Assembly: GCA_020635085.1 (NCBI GenBank)
Contig: JACKAL010000007.1
Coordinates: forward strand, 32,171-96,170
Direction of reading: 5' to 3'
DNA from: Pseudobdellovibrionaceae bacterium
GTDB taxonomy: Bacteria; Bdellovibrionota; Bdellovibrionia; Bdellovibrionales; JAGQZY01
Length of the DNA: 64,000 bases
This document shows positions 45,701 through 54,119 of this stretch, one piece after another. The translations under genes were made by a program, and so were the position numbers. The stretch's first letter is position 1. Every line of letters begins with the position of its first letter. Below the pieces are notes generated by a model. That model made no database searches and was not told the DNA's origin. It was given only the letters and a program-made list of their open reading frames with translations.

Positions 45701-48700
45701 TCTCTTACCCCACTCACCTGTACTGTAAAACCACCGCGGTCTTCTTCTTTTACCGTCCACTCAAAAAGCTCACCATTTTTAATGTCTTTTTTTACAATCC
45801 TTTTTTGATTCCGATAAACTTCCCAAGTCAAAGGCTGGTCCTTTAAACCACTGGCAACAAAAAAGCGAATTTTTTCACCGACCAAAGCTTTTTCCTTTTC
45901 CGCTAACAACACTAGCGGTAAAGCTATTTTAGGACTCTTACCTGTAACAATAATTTCCGTTTTTAAATTGAGTGACTCGCCAAAATCATCTTTCGTTGAA
46001 TAAAGTAAACGATAAACACCTGCACTCAGCGATTGAAGGCTCACTACAGCCTCACCCTTTTTATCATGAACAAGTGAACCTTGCGTCACCGTATCACCAT
46101 CAGGCCATGCACGCATGATCTCCTCAACGGAAAAAGAGGTTTCCCAGCGCATACGTCGCTGATCGCCAAGTGTAGCATACTCCCCATTAGATTTTTCTTT
46201 CTGTTCTTTTGGTAGATCGGCAGGTAGAGATGTGGTCTCAGGCTCTCTAACCTTAACGAGCTTCCAAGATCCACTTCCAGGCTTACCTTCGCCATTAAGA
46301 TCCACGCGTTTGATGGGAATGGTGATCTTCGTTTTTTCAAGAAAAAATTCATTATTTAAAGCCACCGTTGCTTCTACGGATACAAAACCAAGTGATACGA
46401 TTTTTTTTCCTTGGCGCGTTTCTCCGCCCGAGTCGGTGACATCAGCCTCAATCGTAAAACGATATTTTAAAGCCTGTTGTGCGGTTTTTTGTCTTTCGTC
46501 TGCTTTTGGTAAAAAAGAAACTCTAAATGTTCCATCTCTGAAAATAGGGCTTTCCCCGGTAGCGATGGTTTCCGGTAGTGCAGGGCCTCGCTCTCCGTAC
46601 CACCACCATGACCACTCTGGTGTACGTACCACGCGCCACTTCACACGCCCTTCTGTAACAGCTTGACCAAAATAATAGCGTGCCTCCCCCACAAGCGTCG
46701 CTTGACGATTTAAACGCAGCGATGTGGTCGTCGTGTCTTTAAAATTCACTTCAAATGTAGGTCGTTTGTACTCTTCGACTTGTATAACTGAAGAGCTCAG
46801 TCCTTGGCTCGCATCCTTACGCTGGACGACCAAGCTCCACGACCCTAAAGCTCGGCCTTCTGGAATCAAAAATTCTCCGGAAGCCGTGCCATACACATTT
46901 GTTGTCACGGTTTTTTTATGGACAACATTGCCATTTAAATCTCGCAACTCAACAATTAACGGTTCATTTTTTTTTGCCTGGTATTTCGTAGTTTGCAAAT
47001 TTCCCGAAAAAGACAACACTTTCCACTGCACTTTTTGCTGAGGACGAAAAATACTTCGATCGGTAAAAATAAAAATCGACTGAGACAACCCACTTTGGGG
47101 AAGGTTCGCCCACGATTCACCCAACAAAGCGTAGCTGTCACCTTTCTTGGCAAGTTGAACTTCGCGGCTATAATTGTACTTTTCTTTGGTTAATTTAAAA
47201 GTTACACTACCAGAGGCATCTGTCGTTGCCTCTCCGCGCTTAGACAAAGGAGATGACCAGTCTTTTCTTGCCCATGTAGAAACTAATACCCCGGAAGCAG
47301 ACAACCCTGTTTCTCCATAAATAGCTTTTACCTCAAGCTCCCCCGAATTATGCACCCACCGCTGTAAGACAATATCCGAAATAATTATCGGCACAGCCAC
47401 AACATTGTTCTCCCCTGATAAAACAAAATCAGAACGCAATGAGGCCACAATAATATACACGCCCCGCTTCTCAAGTGGCGGTTGCAAAAATGTTGTATGT
47501 TCACGATAGTCCGGCGTTGCCGGTAAACTCTGACTCCATTCTTGAACAGGAACTCCATAGGCGTTAGTCACCCATTTTTGATCGCGCAATTTCGCCCAAA
47601 TGTCTCCACCAGAAGTTTTCATTGCTTTATTGAGATCGTAACGATACGCGCGAAAATATAATTTAGAAATATTTTTGTGATGAACCACGACGGAGTCTTT
47701 TTTGATTCCATCGACAAGCATCGTATCCAAGCGGTATGCTGGCGCTAAAATTTGACTTTTATAATATGCGCACAGCTGTCCCCCATAGGATTTAGCATCT
47801 GCCTGAATGCCTTTCTCAGCTTCCGCGAACGCTTGAATAAGATTCTTGGAATTGTCGGTGTCGCTATGCATGTAATACTGCGTGAGGAGGGCTTGCCCCT
47901 TCGACCACCACTTCGCTCTACGATAGCTTTTTTGCATCGTCTGCAGCTCGTGCACAATCGTTTTTTTATCCGCAGGCTCACGAGTAAAATCAAGAAATTT
48001 GCTTATAAGCATGTAGCGAGCTTCGAGCTCTGCATCCACTTTACCATTTTGCTTATGAAACTGAGCCAGCTCGATAAGTCGTCCCGCGACTTTTTCTAAG
48101 GGATGGTGCTTGCCATCCATCAGCGGCACTGTAGATACCTGTCCCCGAATGAGTTTAGAAAAATTTAATTTATAAACTTCATTTTCCTCTTTTGCCGTCC
48201 AATAAGAAGAGTCACTCAAATAATCAACCGCCATATACGTCACCGTGTCCCTAAGTGTCGATCGAATATTTGAAGGATAATCATTTTTATCAATATATCT
48301 ATAAAAGAACTCCGGTGGCGGACTATTAAGATCGACTTTCGATTCCAAAATAGTAGACCAGGTCTTAAGAATCTCTCTATTGATATCTTCTGTGTTAAAG
48401 AGAGATAAATCTTTTTTTGATTGAGCCGTTGCCTCCCGACTTTGAATATCCCATCTGTACGCCTGAAAAAAACTGGTTAAGGTTTGTGCATAAAACATAT
48501 TAAGCAGTATTCTTAAGCTTGGATTTTGTGGCCACTTTTCTTGACGTAAAAAATTTGCAGCCGTATCATATTGGTGCAAGGCCATATGGAGCTGAGCTAT
48601 CACCACAAGACTTTCCGCAATCAGTTGTTCATCTTTTTTTTGCCGAGCCTTACGTAAAACGCCCTCGGCTTCAGTTAAGGCCTTTTCCATTTTTTGCTCG

Positions 48701-48828
48701 TCAATATATTTATCAACTTGTTTAAAATGAGGATTACTGCTTTTTTTTTCGGAAGATGCAGAATCTGCCGAAACAAAGGAAAGTGCGATAAACATCACCG
48801 ATATTAAAGAAAGGATTTTTGTTGTCAT
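42790..48828 (-). CDS. Giant alpha-2-macroglobulin-like protein
   Basis: This 2012-residue exported protein belongs to the bacterial alpha-2-macroglobulin group (COG2373). The chosen start gives a signal peptide (MTTKILSLISVMFIALSFVSA); a TTG at 48849 is possible. Domains in order: helical TPR-like repeats (about 35-300), several MG beta-sandwich domains with SIFIFTDRSIFRPQQKV, the A2M domain with PDSLTSWKLWVNAI, then the thioester segment YPYECVEQ with Cys1477 (CxEQ intact), an alpha-alpha toroid, and the C-terminal MYAPEFNAYSAGG. The thioester predicts covalent trapping of attacking proteases. It lacks a lipobox and has no adjacent PBP1C gene, unlike the usual Gram-negative pair. It would guard the periplasm or cell surface. 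Confidence 0.93.
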   Translation of the reverse strand: MTTKILSLISVMFIALSFVSADSASSEKKSSNPHFKQVDKYIDEQKMEKALTEAEGVLRKARQKKDEQLIAESLVVIAQLHMALHQYDTAANFLRQEKWPQNPSLRILLNMFYAQTLTSFFQAYRWDIQSREATAQSKKDLSLFNTEDINREILKTWSTILESKVDLNSPPPEFFYRYIDKNDYPSNIRSTLRDTVTYMAVDYLSDSSYWTAKEENEVYKLNFSKLIRGQVSTVPLMDGKHHPLEKVAGRLIELAQFHKQNGKVDAELEARYMLISKFLDFTREPADKKTIVHELQTMQKSYRRAKWWSKGQALLTQYYMHSDTDNSKNLIQAFAEAEKGIQADAKSYGGQLCAYYKSQILAPAYRLDTMLVDGIKKDSVVVHHKNISKLYFRAYRYDLNKAMKTSGGDIWAKLRDQKWVTNAYGVPVQEWSQSLPATPDYREHTTFLQPPLEKRGVYIIVASLRSDFVLSGENNVVAVPIIISDIVLQRWVHNSGELEVKAIYGETGLSASGVLVSTWARKDWSSPLSKRGEATTDASGSVTFKLTKEKYNYSREVQLAKKGDSYALLGESWANLPQSGLSQSIFIFTDRSIFRPQQKVQWKVLSFSGNLQTTKYQAKKNEPLIVELRDLNGNVVHKKTVTTNVYGTASGEFLIPEGRALGSWSLVVQRKDASQGLSSSVIQVEEYKRPTFEVNFKDTTTTSLRLNRQATLVGEARYYFGQAVTEGRVKWRVVRTPEWSWWWYGERGPALPETIATGESPIFRDGTFRVSFLPKADERQKTAQQALKYRFTIEADVTDSGGETRQGKKIVSLGFVSVEATVALNNEFFLEKTKITIPIKRVDLNGEGKPGSGSWKLVKVREPETTSLPADLPKEQKEKSNGEYATLGDQRRMRWETSFSVEEIMRAWPDGDTVTQGSLVHDKKGEAVVSLQSLSAGVYRLLYSTKDDFGESLNLKTEIIVTGKSPKIALPLVLLAEKEKALVGEKIRFFVASGLKDQPLTWEVYRNQKRIVKKDIKNGELFEWTVKEEDRGGFTVQVSGVRDYQRLEAERSVAVPWDNKELKVEMATFRNKIRPGQKETFKVVVKDYKGHLLKEKGAELLAFMYDRSLDFFTLHEVESPLGVYPVRTGSARTDDSLTYAVGLSYYDRYDEAFFPPTFDSDHLILLDNNYAIGGVGARAKGGEYEYAYEGSNTMLADVSAVPGTRLATPKEYEEMTKVSAKPEMSNGKGKLSLKESIPQPSEVRHNFSETAFWRPHLLIDKKGTVTFEFQVPDSLTSWKLWVNAITKDISYGAYQGITQSVKDLMVRSYLPRFLREGDAAEIKVVVNNGSDKVMNGQLQLAIEESESGKSAIDLFHLSSRETKKTFSVPANGSTAVIFRIQAPNITQSFAFTVRAQSKNFSDGEKRLLPILPSRMHLAQSRFVTLNNKDHKVIEFKDMAKRDDPTRIDDRLVLTIDGQLFYGVLKSLPYLIEYPYECVEQTLNRYLSTGIIHSLFNKYPAVAKMAQQFSKRKTSLELFSLPDENQRMTIEESPWQQMAAGGSSDANYLKNVLDRRLVKKERDRALDRLKKMQRPDGGFSWFEGGPASEYMTLYVLMGLARGLEFQVEAPKDLTVRAWSYMHDWVNRELPQCIKEKRCHEWITELNFVLSSYKDLSWTGNHFTESDRKKYLDYSFASWKQHSSLLKGYLALALYRAGRTTDAKLVWESVMDSAKSTEELGTYWAPEEKSWLWYNDTIETHAFALRVQMELAPNDKKNEGLVQWLFLNKKLNHWKSTRATAESIYALVHYLEKEKVLGVREEIQAHIGGEQKTFIFNPDEYAGGKNQVVIDGTDIQPSRDYKIGVMKNSPGFAFASATWHFSTEKNPAQGDSDFFSVERKYFLRENKGGKWVLRPLHLGANIHVGDQVEVHLSIRTKHAAEYVHLRDPRGAGFEPEEVVSGYRYDKGLSYYQEVRDSGENYFFNWLPVGEYTFKYRIRANMAGKFRIGPATIQSMYAPEFNAYSAGGKLDVRGM

Positions 48829-48891
48829 ATGTAAAGAATTAAATCCCAATCAACTCGGCTCGCCAATTAAAAAGAATAGCCCTTAACTGAA

Positions 48892-48921
48892 TTGACGAAA
48901 AAATCCATTGAATAGTATTCT
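48892..48921 (+). promoter_or_regulatory. Promoter giving a probably leaderless transcript
   Basis: TTGACG (48892-48897, five of six consensus bases) and TATTCT (48916-48921, four of six) are 18 bases apart. The ATG at 48931 follows the -10 by nine bases, so the transcript would begin within a few bases of the start codon. No ribosome site is present. Confidence 0.5.
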
Positions 48922-48930
48922 AAATAGACC

Positions 48931-49689
48931 ATGAGAAAAATAATGGTTTTTCAACATGTCGGCCATGAGCCCTTGGGAACTCTCAACCCGCTCTTAAAAG
49001 AGGCAGGATTAAAAATTCGCTACGTCAATTTTGCCCGCAACCCTGACCATATTCCTAGCTTGGACTCCTATTATGGATTGATTGTACTTGGTGGCCCCAT
49101 GGGGGTATACGAGTCCAATGCGTTTCCCCATTTAAAAGCCGAAATGTATGCAATTGAACAAGCCATTAAAAAAAATATTCCTGTCCTAGGTATTTGCTTA
49201 GGGGCTCAACTCATTGCCGCTGTACTTGGGTCCACTGTCCGTAAAGCTAAAGATTGGGAGTTAGGATGGACGCCGCTACAAATCACACACGACGGAGCAA
49301 AAGATCCATTATTTGAACATTACAAACCAGAAGAAACGGTTTTTCAAATTCATCAAGACACTTTTGATATACCAAAATCGGCGATCCACTTGGCACAATC
49401 CGCTTTATGTCCATCACAGGCGTTTAAGTACGGCGAAAAAGTTTATGGGTTACAGTTTCACCTCGAAGTCGATCAACCCATGATTGAACGTTGGATGAAA
49501 CGCCCCGAAAACAAATCCATTATCACAAACTCCAATGGAAAAATAAATATTGAACAGATCAAGCACGATACGCATAAATGCATCGTCCAGTCTCTACAAC
49601 TAAGTCAAGAAACCTTTACAAAATTTATAGATCTTTTTAATTTACCAGAGAGACCTACACGACTGACTTCATCCCATGCACGAAAATAA
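48931..49689 (+). CDS. Class I glutamine amidotransferase domain protein
   Basis: The 252-residue protein is a stand-alone GMP-synthase-like glutaminase. The nucleophile is Cys89 in LGICLGAQL, and the other triad members are His177 and Glu179 in GLQFHLEV. The oxyanion segment is LGGPMGVYE. No synthetase partner domain or gene is adjacent, so the acceptor of the ammonia is unknown; some relatives are gamma-glutamyl hydrolases acting on small amides. The C-terminal 50 residues are helical and specific to this protein. The gene is divergent from the alpha-2-macroglobulin gene and has no ribosome site, in line with the leaderless promoter. Confidence 0.9.
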   Translation: MRKIMVFQHVGHEPLGTLNPLLKEAGLKIRYVNFARNPDHIPSLDSYYGLIVLGGPMGVYESNAFPHLKAEMYAIEQAIKKNIPVLGICLGAQLIAAVLGSTVRKAKDWELGWTPLQITHDGAKDPLFEHYKPEETVFQIHQDTFDIPKSAIHLAQSALCPSQAFKYGEKVYGLQFHLEVDQPMIERWMKRPENKSIITNSNGKINIEQIKHDTHKCIVQSLQLSQETFTKFIDLFNLPERPTRLTSSHARK

Positions 49690-49727
49690 AGAAGACTTAA
49701 CAAAACTGCTAACCCGCTAGCCGTCCA

Positions 49728-50396
49728 CTAAAGCGACTTGCGTAGATCATTTAATTTTGTCTGAGCGTAGTCTTTAACTAAAGAATCATTTGAAGACTTG
49801 ATAATATTTTTTAAATTTTCGATTTTTTGCTGTGGAGATTGCTCTCCTTTAACAATTCCATCGATAGACATAATTTTAATAGCCCGCTCCTGAGAAGCGC
49901 GTATTTCTCCTTCAGAATGGGGTGCATGCTGCTTATATTCCACATTTTGCGAGGCAATCTCGCTAAGATGCTCTGCCGCCATGGAACTTTTTCCTAACAT
50001 ATATGTTGATAAAATACGCTCATTAATAGGAAGGGTCTTATCTATCGCCATTACTTTTAATTGCTGAAGCTGCACTTCTCCATAATTGGCAATTTCCCTT
50101 TCGATCCGTTCATCATAAGCCTTCATGTCGACATTTCGTCGATTGAGTTCTGGCGCCTCATCGTGAACCCATTTCTTTACAGGCTCCTCCACATTTAAAT
50201 CACTTGATAATCCAACGGTAGGCACATTGGCTTTTGGATCCCCCATCTGAGCAATTTTACGAAATTGTACTTTTGGCTCGTCAACACGCACATGGATTTC
50301 TTGGGAAGACGTTTTGCGAGCATAATAGGCAAGGCCAACCACGGCAAGAATTGCAACAACAAAAAACAAATTGGGTCTAAAAGGCTTTTTCTTCAT
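49728..50396 (-). CDS. Single-pass membrane-anchored helical protein
   Basis: Starting at 50396 gives 222 residues (MKKKPFRPNLFF...); an ATG at 50423 is an alternative, and neither has a good ribosome site. One membrane helix (about 10-25) is preceded by basic residues, so most of the protein faces the periplasm. The segment from about 90 to the end is charged and helical, with PINERILSTYMLGKSS and SLVKDYAQTKLNDLR, recalling HEAT-like helical pairs. I do not recognise a family. It converges on the glutaminase gene, with 38 bases between stops, and is divergent from maeB. Confidence 0.7.
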   Translation of the reverse strand: MKKKPFRPNLFFVVAILAVVGLAYYARKTSSQEIHVRVDEPKVQFRKIAQMGDPKANVPTVGLSSDLNVEEPVKKWVHDEAPELNRRNVDMKAYDERIEREIANYGEVQLQQLKVMAIDKTLPINERILSTYMLGKSSMAAEHLSEIASQNVEYKQHAPHSEGEIRASQERAIKIMSIDGIVKGEQSPQQKIENLKNIIKSSNDSLVKDYAQTKLNDLRKSL

Positions 50397-50537
50397 AAGA
50401 TTAAGCGTAATAACATCTTGCATCTCATGCAACTGACATTGAATTTCAACGCGCCCGCCAAAAAGGCGACCCAATAAGCACCAATTTGACTCTATAATCA
50501 CGTAATTTTAATCTACAACTTCCGGAAAGGAATTTTT

Positions 50538-52829
50538 ATGAGCCTAGATTCTGATGCTTTGTTATATCATAAACGCCAGCCCGCTGGAAAAGTGGATGTT
50601 CGCCCCTCAAAACCCTGCTCAACAGATCAAGAACTCTCCCTCGCCTACTCTCCTGGAGTGGCAGCTCCATGTAAAGAAATCGCTAAGGATAAAAGCAAAG
50701 TCTATGATTACACGGCCCGCGGAAATCTTGTCGCCGTGGTAAGTAACGGCACAGCGGTTCTGGGTTTAGGTGATATCGGCCCCGAAGCCTCAAAACCGGT
50801 GATGGAAGGAAAAGGTAACTTATTTAAGCAATTCGCTGGAATCAATGTTTTTGATATCGAACTCAACTGCAAAGATCCCGATCAAGTGATCGCTGCCGTC
50901 CGTGCCCTTGAACCCACCTTTGGCGGTATTAATTTAGAAGATATCAAAGCACCTGAGTGTTTCTACATAGAGTCTGAATTAAAAAAAATCATGAACATCC
51001 CAGTATTTCACGACGATCAACATGGCACCGCGATTATTTCTGCAGCAGCATTAGTGAATGCCTGCATGATTAGCAAAAAAGATATTGCTAAAATCAAATT
51101 GGTCATCAATGGCGCGGGCGCTGCGGCCGTGGCCTGTGGTCGCCTGTTTGTCAGCATGGGAGTGAAACTCAGTAATATTATCATGTGCGACTCCCAAGGG
51201 GTTGTCTACGTCGGCCGCGAAAAAGGCATGAATCCTTACAAAGCCGAATTTGCCAACAAAACCGACGCACGTACTCTTGCCGACGCCTTAAAGGGCGCCG
51301 ATGCTTTTGTCGGTTTAAGTGTAGCGGGAGCTGTAACACCTGACATGGTTAAATCCATGAATGATAAGCCCATCATCTTTGCCATGGCCAACCCGGATCC
51401 AGAAATCACACCTGACGACGTCAAAAAAGTACGTTCCGATGCTATCATTGCCACGGGTCGTAGCGACTACCCGAATCAGGTCAATAATGTGTTAGGCTTT
51501 CCCTCAATTTTTCGTGGAGCCCTTGATGTGCGCGCCACACAAATCAATGAAGAAATGAAGCTCGCCGCCGTTCATGCTCTGGCGAAATTAGCTCGTGAAG
51601 ATGTTCCCGAAAAAGTTTCCCTTGCTTATGGCGGTAAAGATTTTCATTTCGGCCCAGATTATATTATTCCTAAACCATTTGATCCACGTGTGCTTATGTG
51701 GGTAGCTCCTGCTGTTGCAAAAGCCGCTATCGACTCCAAAGTGGCACAACTGCCCATTGATAATATGGATGCTTATCGCGACCGCTTAGAAGCCTTGCAA
51801 GGCTCTAAAGTAGGCTTTGTTCGCTCCATCATCAATCGTGTAAAACAAAAAAATGAAGTGAGTAAAAACCCTCCTCGCATTATTTTTCCGGAGGGAGAAA
51901 GCACCACGGTCCTCCGCGCAGTGAATCGCATTATCGACGAGGGTTTTGCCATACCCATTCTTATCGGAAATCCAGATACCATCAAAAAAATTGCGGCAAA
52001 AAATAGTTTGGATCACATTGGTCAAGCGAAAGTGATTAATCATTTGGAAGCATCGGAAACACGCGATAAATACACACGCTTTCTCTACGACAAACGTGCG
52101 CGCCGCGGAGTGATGATGCGCGAAGCACAGAAACTCTTACATGACTCGAACTACTATGCCGCTGTAGCGGTCGAAGTGGGCGATGCCGATGGCATGATCA
52201 CCGGCTCTAACGTAAAATATCGAGATGCCGTTCGACCAATTTTACAGGTCATTGGTCCAGGTCGTCGTAAAACGGCTGCTGGACTAAACTTCGTACTCAT
52301 CAAAGATAAATTATTATTTCTGGCCGACACCGCGGTAATGGTGAACCCCACAGCACAGCAAGTGGCCAATACAGCAATTTACACTTCACGCGTTGCCGAG
52401 TATTTTGAAATCAAACCAAAAATCGCCATGTTAAGTTATACCAACTTCACATCTCATGATGAGTCGCCAGCAAAAATGGCCGAAGCTGCACGTATCGTTA
52501 TGGAACAACATCCAGAATATGTCGTCGATGGAGAAATGCAGGCTGATACCGCCGTAAATCCACGAATTGTGGACTCCATTTTTCCCTTTTGTCATATAAA
52601 AGATGGTGCTAATATATTAGTGTTCCCTAATTTAGATGCTGGGAATATTGCCTACAAGCTCTTGCAGCAATTGGGCGGAGGTGAAGTGATCGGACCATTC
52701 CTTATTGGTGTTAACAAGCCAGCGCACGTTGTTCAACGTACAGGAGTTGTCGATGATATTTTTAATACCGCCGCTATAACCGCCCTTCAATGTCAGGCCT
52801 TCGCGGAGGAATTCAATAAAAAATCCTAA
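50538..52829 (+). CDS. maeB: NADP malic enzyme with phosphotransacetylase-like domain
   Basis: MaeB decarboxylates malate to pyruvate, making NADPH. The 763 residues have the malic enzyme N-domain (AYSPGVAAPC, about 35-45), the metal/substrate segment FHDDQHGTA, and the NADP Rossmann motif INGAGAAAVACGR. From about 430 a phosphotransacetylase-like domain follows (PRIIFPEGEST to VVDDIFNTAAI), as in E. coli MaeB, where it binds regulators such as acetyl-CoA and is not catalytic. GGAAAGG lies before the ATG. The 3' end overlaps the hflX start by 14 bases. Confidence 0.97.
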   Translation: MSLDSDALLYHKRQPAGKVDVRPSKPCSTDQELSLAYSPGVAAPCKEIAKDKSKVYDYTARGNLVAVVSNGTAVLGLGDIGPEASKPVMEGKGNLFKQFAGINVFDIELNCKDPDQVIAAVRALEPTFGGINLEDIKAPECFYIESELKKIMNIPVFHDDQHGTAIISAAALVNACMISKKDIAKIKLVINGAGAAAVACGRLFVSMGVKLSNIIMCDSQGVVYVGREKGMNPYKAEFANKTDARTLADALKGADAFVGLSVAGAVTPDMVKSMNDKPIIFAMANPDPEITPDDVKKVRSDAIIATGRSDYPNQVNNVLGFPSIFRGALDVRATQINEEMKLAAVHALAKLAREDVPEKVSLAYGGKDFHFGPDYIIPKPFDPRVLMWVAPAVAKAAIDSKVAQLPIDNMDAYRDRLEALQGSKVGFVRSIINRVKQKNEVSKNPPRIIFPEGESTTVLRAVNRIIDEGFAIPILIGNPDTIKKIAAKNSLDHIGQAKVINHLEASETRDKYTRFLYDKRARRGVMMREAQKLLHDSNYYAAVAVEVGDADGMITGSNVKYRDAVRPILQVIGPGRRKTAAGLNFVLIKDKLLFLADTAVMVNPTAQQVANTAIYTSRVAEYFEIKPKIAMLSYTNFTSHDESPAKMAEAARIVMEQHPEYVVDGEMQADTAVNPRIVDSIFPFCHIKDGANILVFPNLDAGNIAYKLLQQLGGGEVIGPFLIGVNKPAHVVQRTGVVDDIFNTAAITALQCQAFAEEFNKKS

Positions 52830-54075
52830 TCAAGAAAAACGAGCTCTCGTCGTTGGCGTTGGGCTCAAAGCAGAGACACTTACCGAAATCAAAGAAAGTC
52901 TTTTAGAGCTCGAAGAACTCGCTTTAACTTCAGGGTACATCGTTTGTGGCTCTGCCACACAAATTCTTGATAAATTCAATCCCGCCACTCTGCTTGGCAA
53001 AGGAAAAGTGAGTGAAATTGGCGATATGGCCAAGGAATGTAAAGCACAGGTTGTTATTGTCGACCGCCCTATTTCGGGTGTGCAAACACGGAACTTAGAA
53101 AAAGAATGGAACGTTAAAGTTCTCGATCGTAATCAAATTATTTTAGAAATCTTTGCAGCACGCGCGCAAACCTATGAGGGAAAACTACAAGTGGAGCTCG
53201 CTCGCCTTCTAGATACTATGCCTCGTATGGTGGACGCCTGGATGGGCTCACTATCCCGTCAAGGTGGTGGTATCGGTACGCGCGGTCTCGGTGAAAAAGC
53301 CATCGAGATGGATCGCCGTCACATACGTCGCCAAATCGTGCAAGTAAAGAAAAAGCTGGAAAGTGTTCGCGCCCAACGCGAACAGCGCCGAGCAGCACGC
53401 AAAAAACATCAAATCCCGACCTTTGCTTTGATCGGTTACACCAACTCAGGAAAAAGTTGCCTTCTTAATACATTGACCAAATCCAAAGTGATGTCGAAGG
53501 ATCTTCTCTTTGCCACACTCGATCCCACGACTCGCAAAGTCCATCTTAATGATTCCAAGCCGGCACTTATCACAGACACTGTGGGCTTTATTCGTAAACT
53601 ACCTCACCATTTGATCGACGCCTTTAAAGCAACACTTGAGGAGTCGGCAAATGCCGACATACTTATTCATGTCATCGACCTTTCGAACCCTCACATGGAA
53701 AAACATGTCGAAGTGGTCAATGAGTTGATCCACCAATTCAACTGGCAAGACAAGCCCCTCATTCATGCTTACAATAAAATGGACATTGCACCTTTTCAGA
53801 AACGCTTTCAAGCTCGTGGAGAAAATCGCGTGTTTATTAGCGCCGCTACGGGCGAGGGAATTGATCACTTAAAAACTTTAATGAACCGCTGCATTGATCA
53901 ACTGGCAGTAAAGGTCGATCTTTTTATTCCTTCACAAGACAAGGGCCGCATTTTCGAACTTTCCCATGATGCCCAAAACATGGTTCAAGAGGAAAATCCA
54001 CACGGTATCGCTTGCCAAGTTTATATGATTCCAAGCCTTATCTTTAAATGGCGTAAATACATCCAACAGTACTAA
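52816..54075 (+). CDS. hflX: Ribosome-associated GTPase HflX with an AUA start candidate
   Basis: HflX is a GTPase that binds 50S subunits and rescues stalled ribosomes. The conserved N-terminal domain starts with KRALVVGVG and continues to LLGKGKV, all in one frame reaching back past 52829. The frame has no ATG, GTG or TTG between its upstream stop (TAA at 52777) and GTG at 53008, which lies too far inside the domain. The only well-placed codon is ATA at 52816, six bases after GGAGG (52805-52809) inside maeB. With it the protein has 419 residues, the normal length. Motifs are G1 GYTNSGKS at 207-214, DTVGF at 254, and NKMD at 320-323. An in-frame shift or sequencing error is the other explanation. 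Confidence 0.92.
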   Translation: MKNPNQEKRALVVGVGLKAETLTEIKESLLELEELALTSGYIVCGSATQILDKFNPATLLGKGKVSEIGDMAKECKAQVVIVDRPISGVQTRNLEKEWNVKVLDRNQIILEIFAARAQTYEGKLQVELARLLDTMPRMVDAWMGSLSRQGGGIGTRGLGEKAIEMDRRHIRRQIVQVKKKLESVRAQREQRRAARKKHQIPTFALIGYTNSGKSCLLNTLTKSKVMSKDLLFATLDPTTRKVHLNDSKPALITDTVGFIRKLPHHLIDAFKATLEESANADILIHVIDLSNPHMEKHVEVVNELIHQFNWQDKPLIHAYNKMDIAPFQKRFQARGENRVFISAATGEGIDHLKTLMNRCIDQLAVKVDLFIPSQDKGRIFELSHDAQNMVQEENPHGIACQVYMIPSLIFKWRKYIQQY

Positions 54076-54119
54076 AACACCTTTATGAGACAGGCTATCA
54101 CCATAAGCATCCCGCGACT

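Noticed and set aside
46232..46666. A 144-codon plus-strand frame inside the alpha-2-macroglobulin gene.
   Set aside because: It is antisense to conserved MG domains, with no ribosome site or recognisable protein.
52816..52829. A programmed -1 frameshift joining maeB to hflX at the A-run.
   Set aside because: A -1 shift enters the third frame, not the hflX frame; a +1 shift would be needed, and an intact maeB stop and ribosome site argue for separate initiation.
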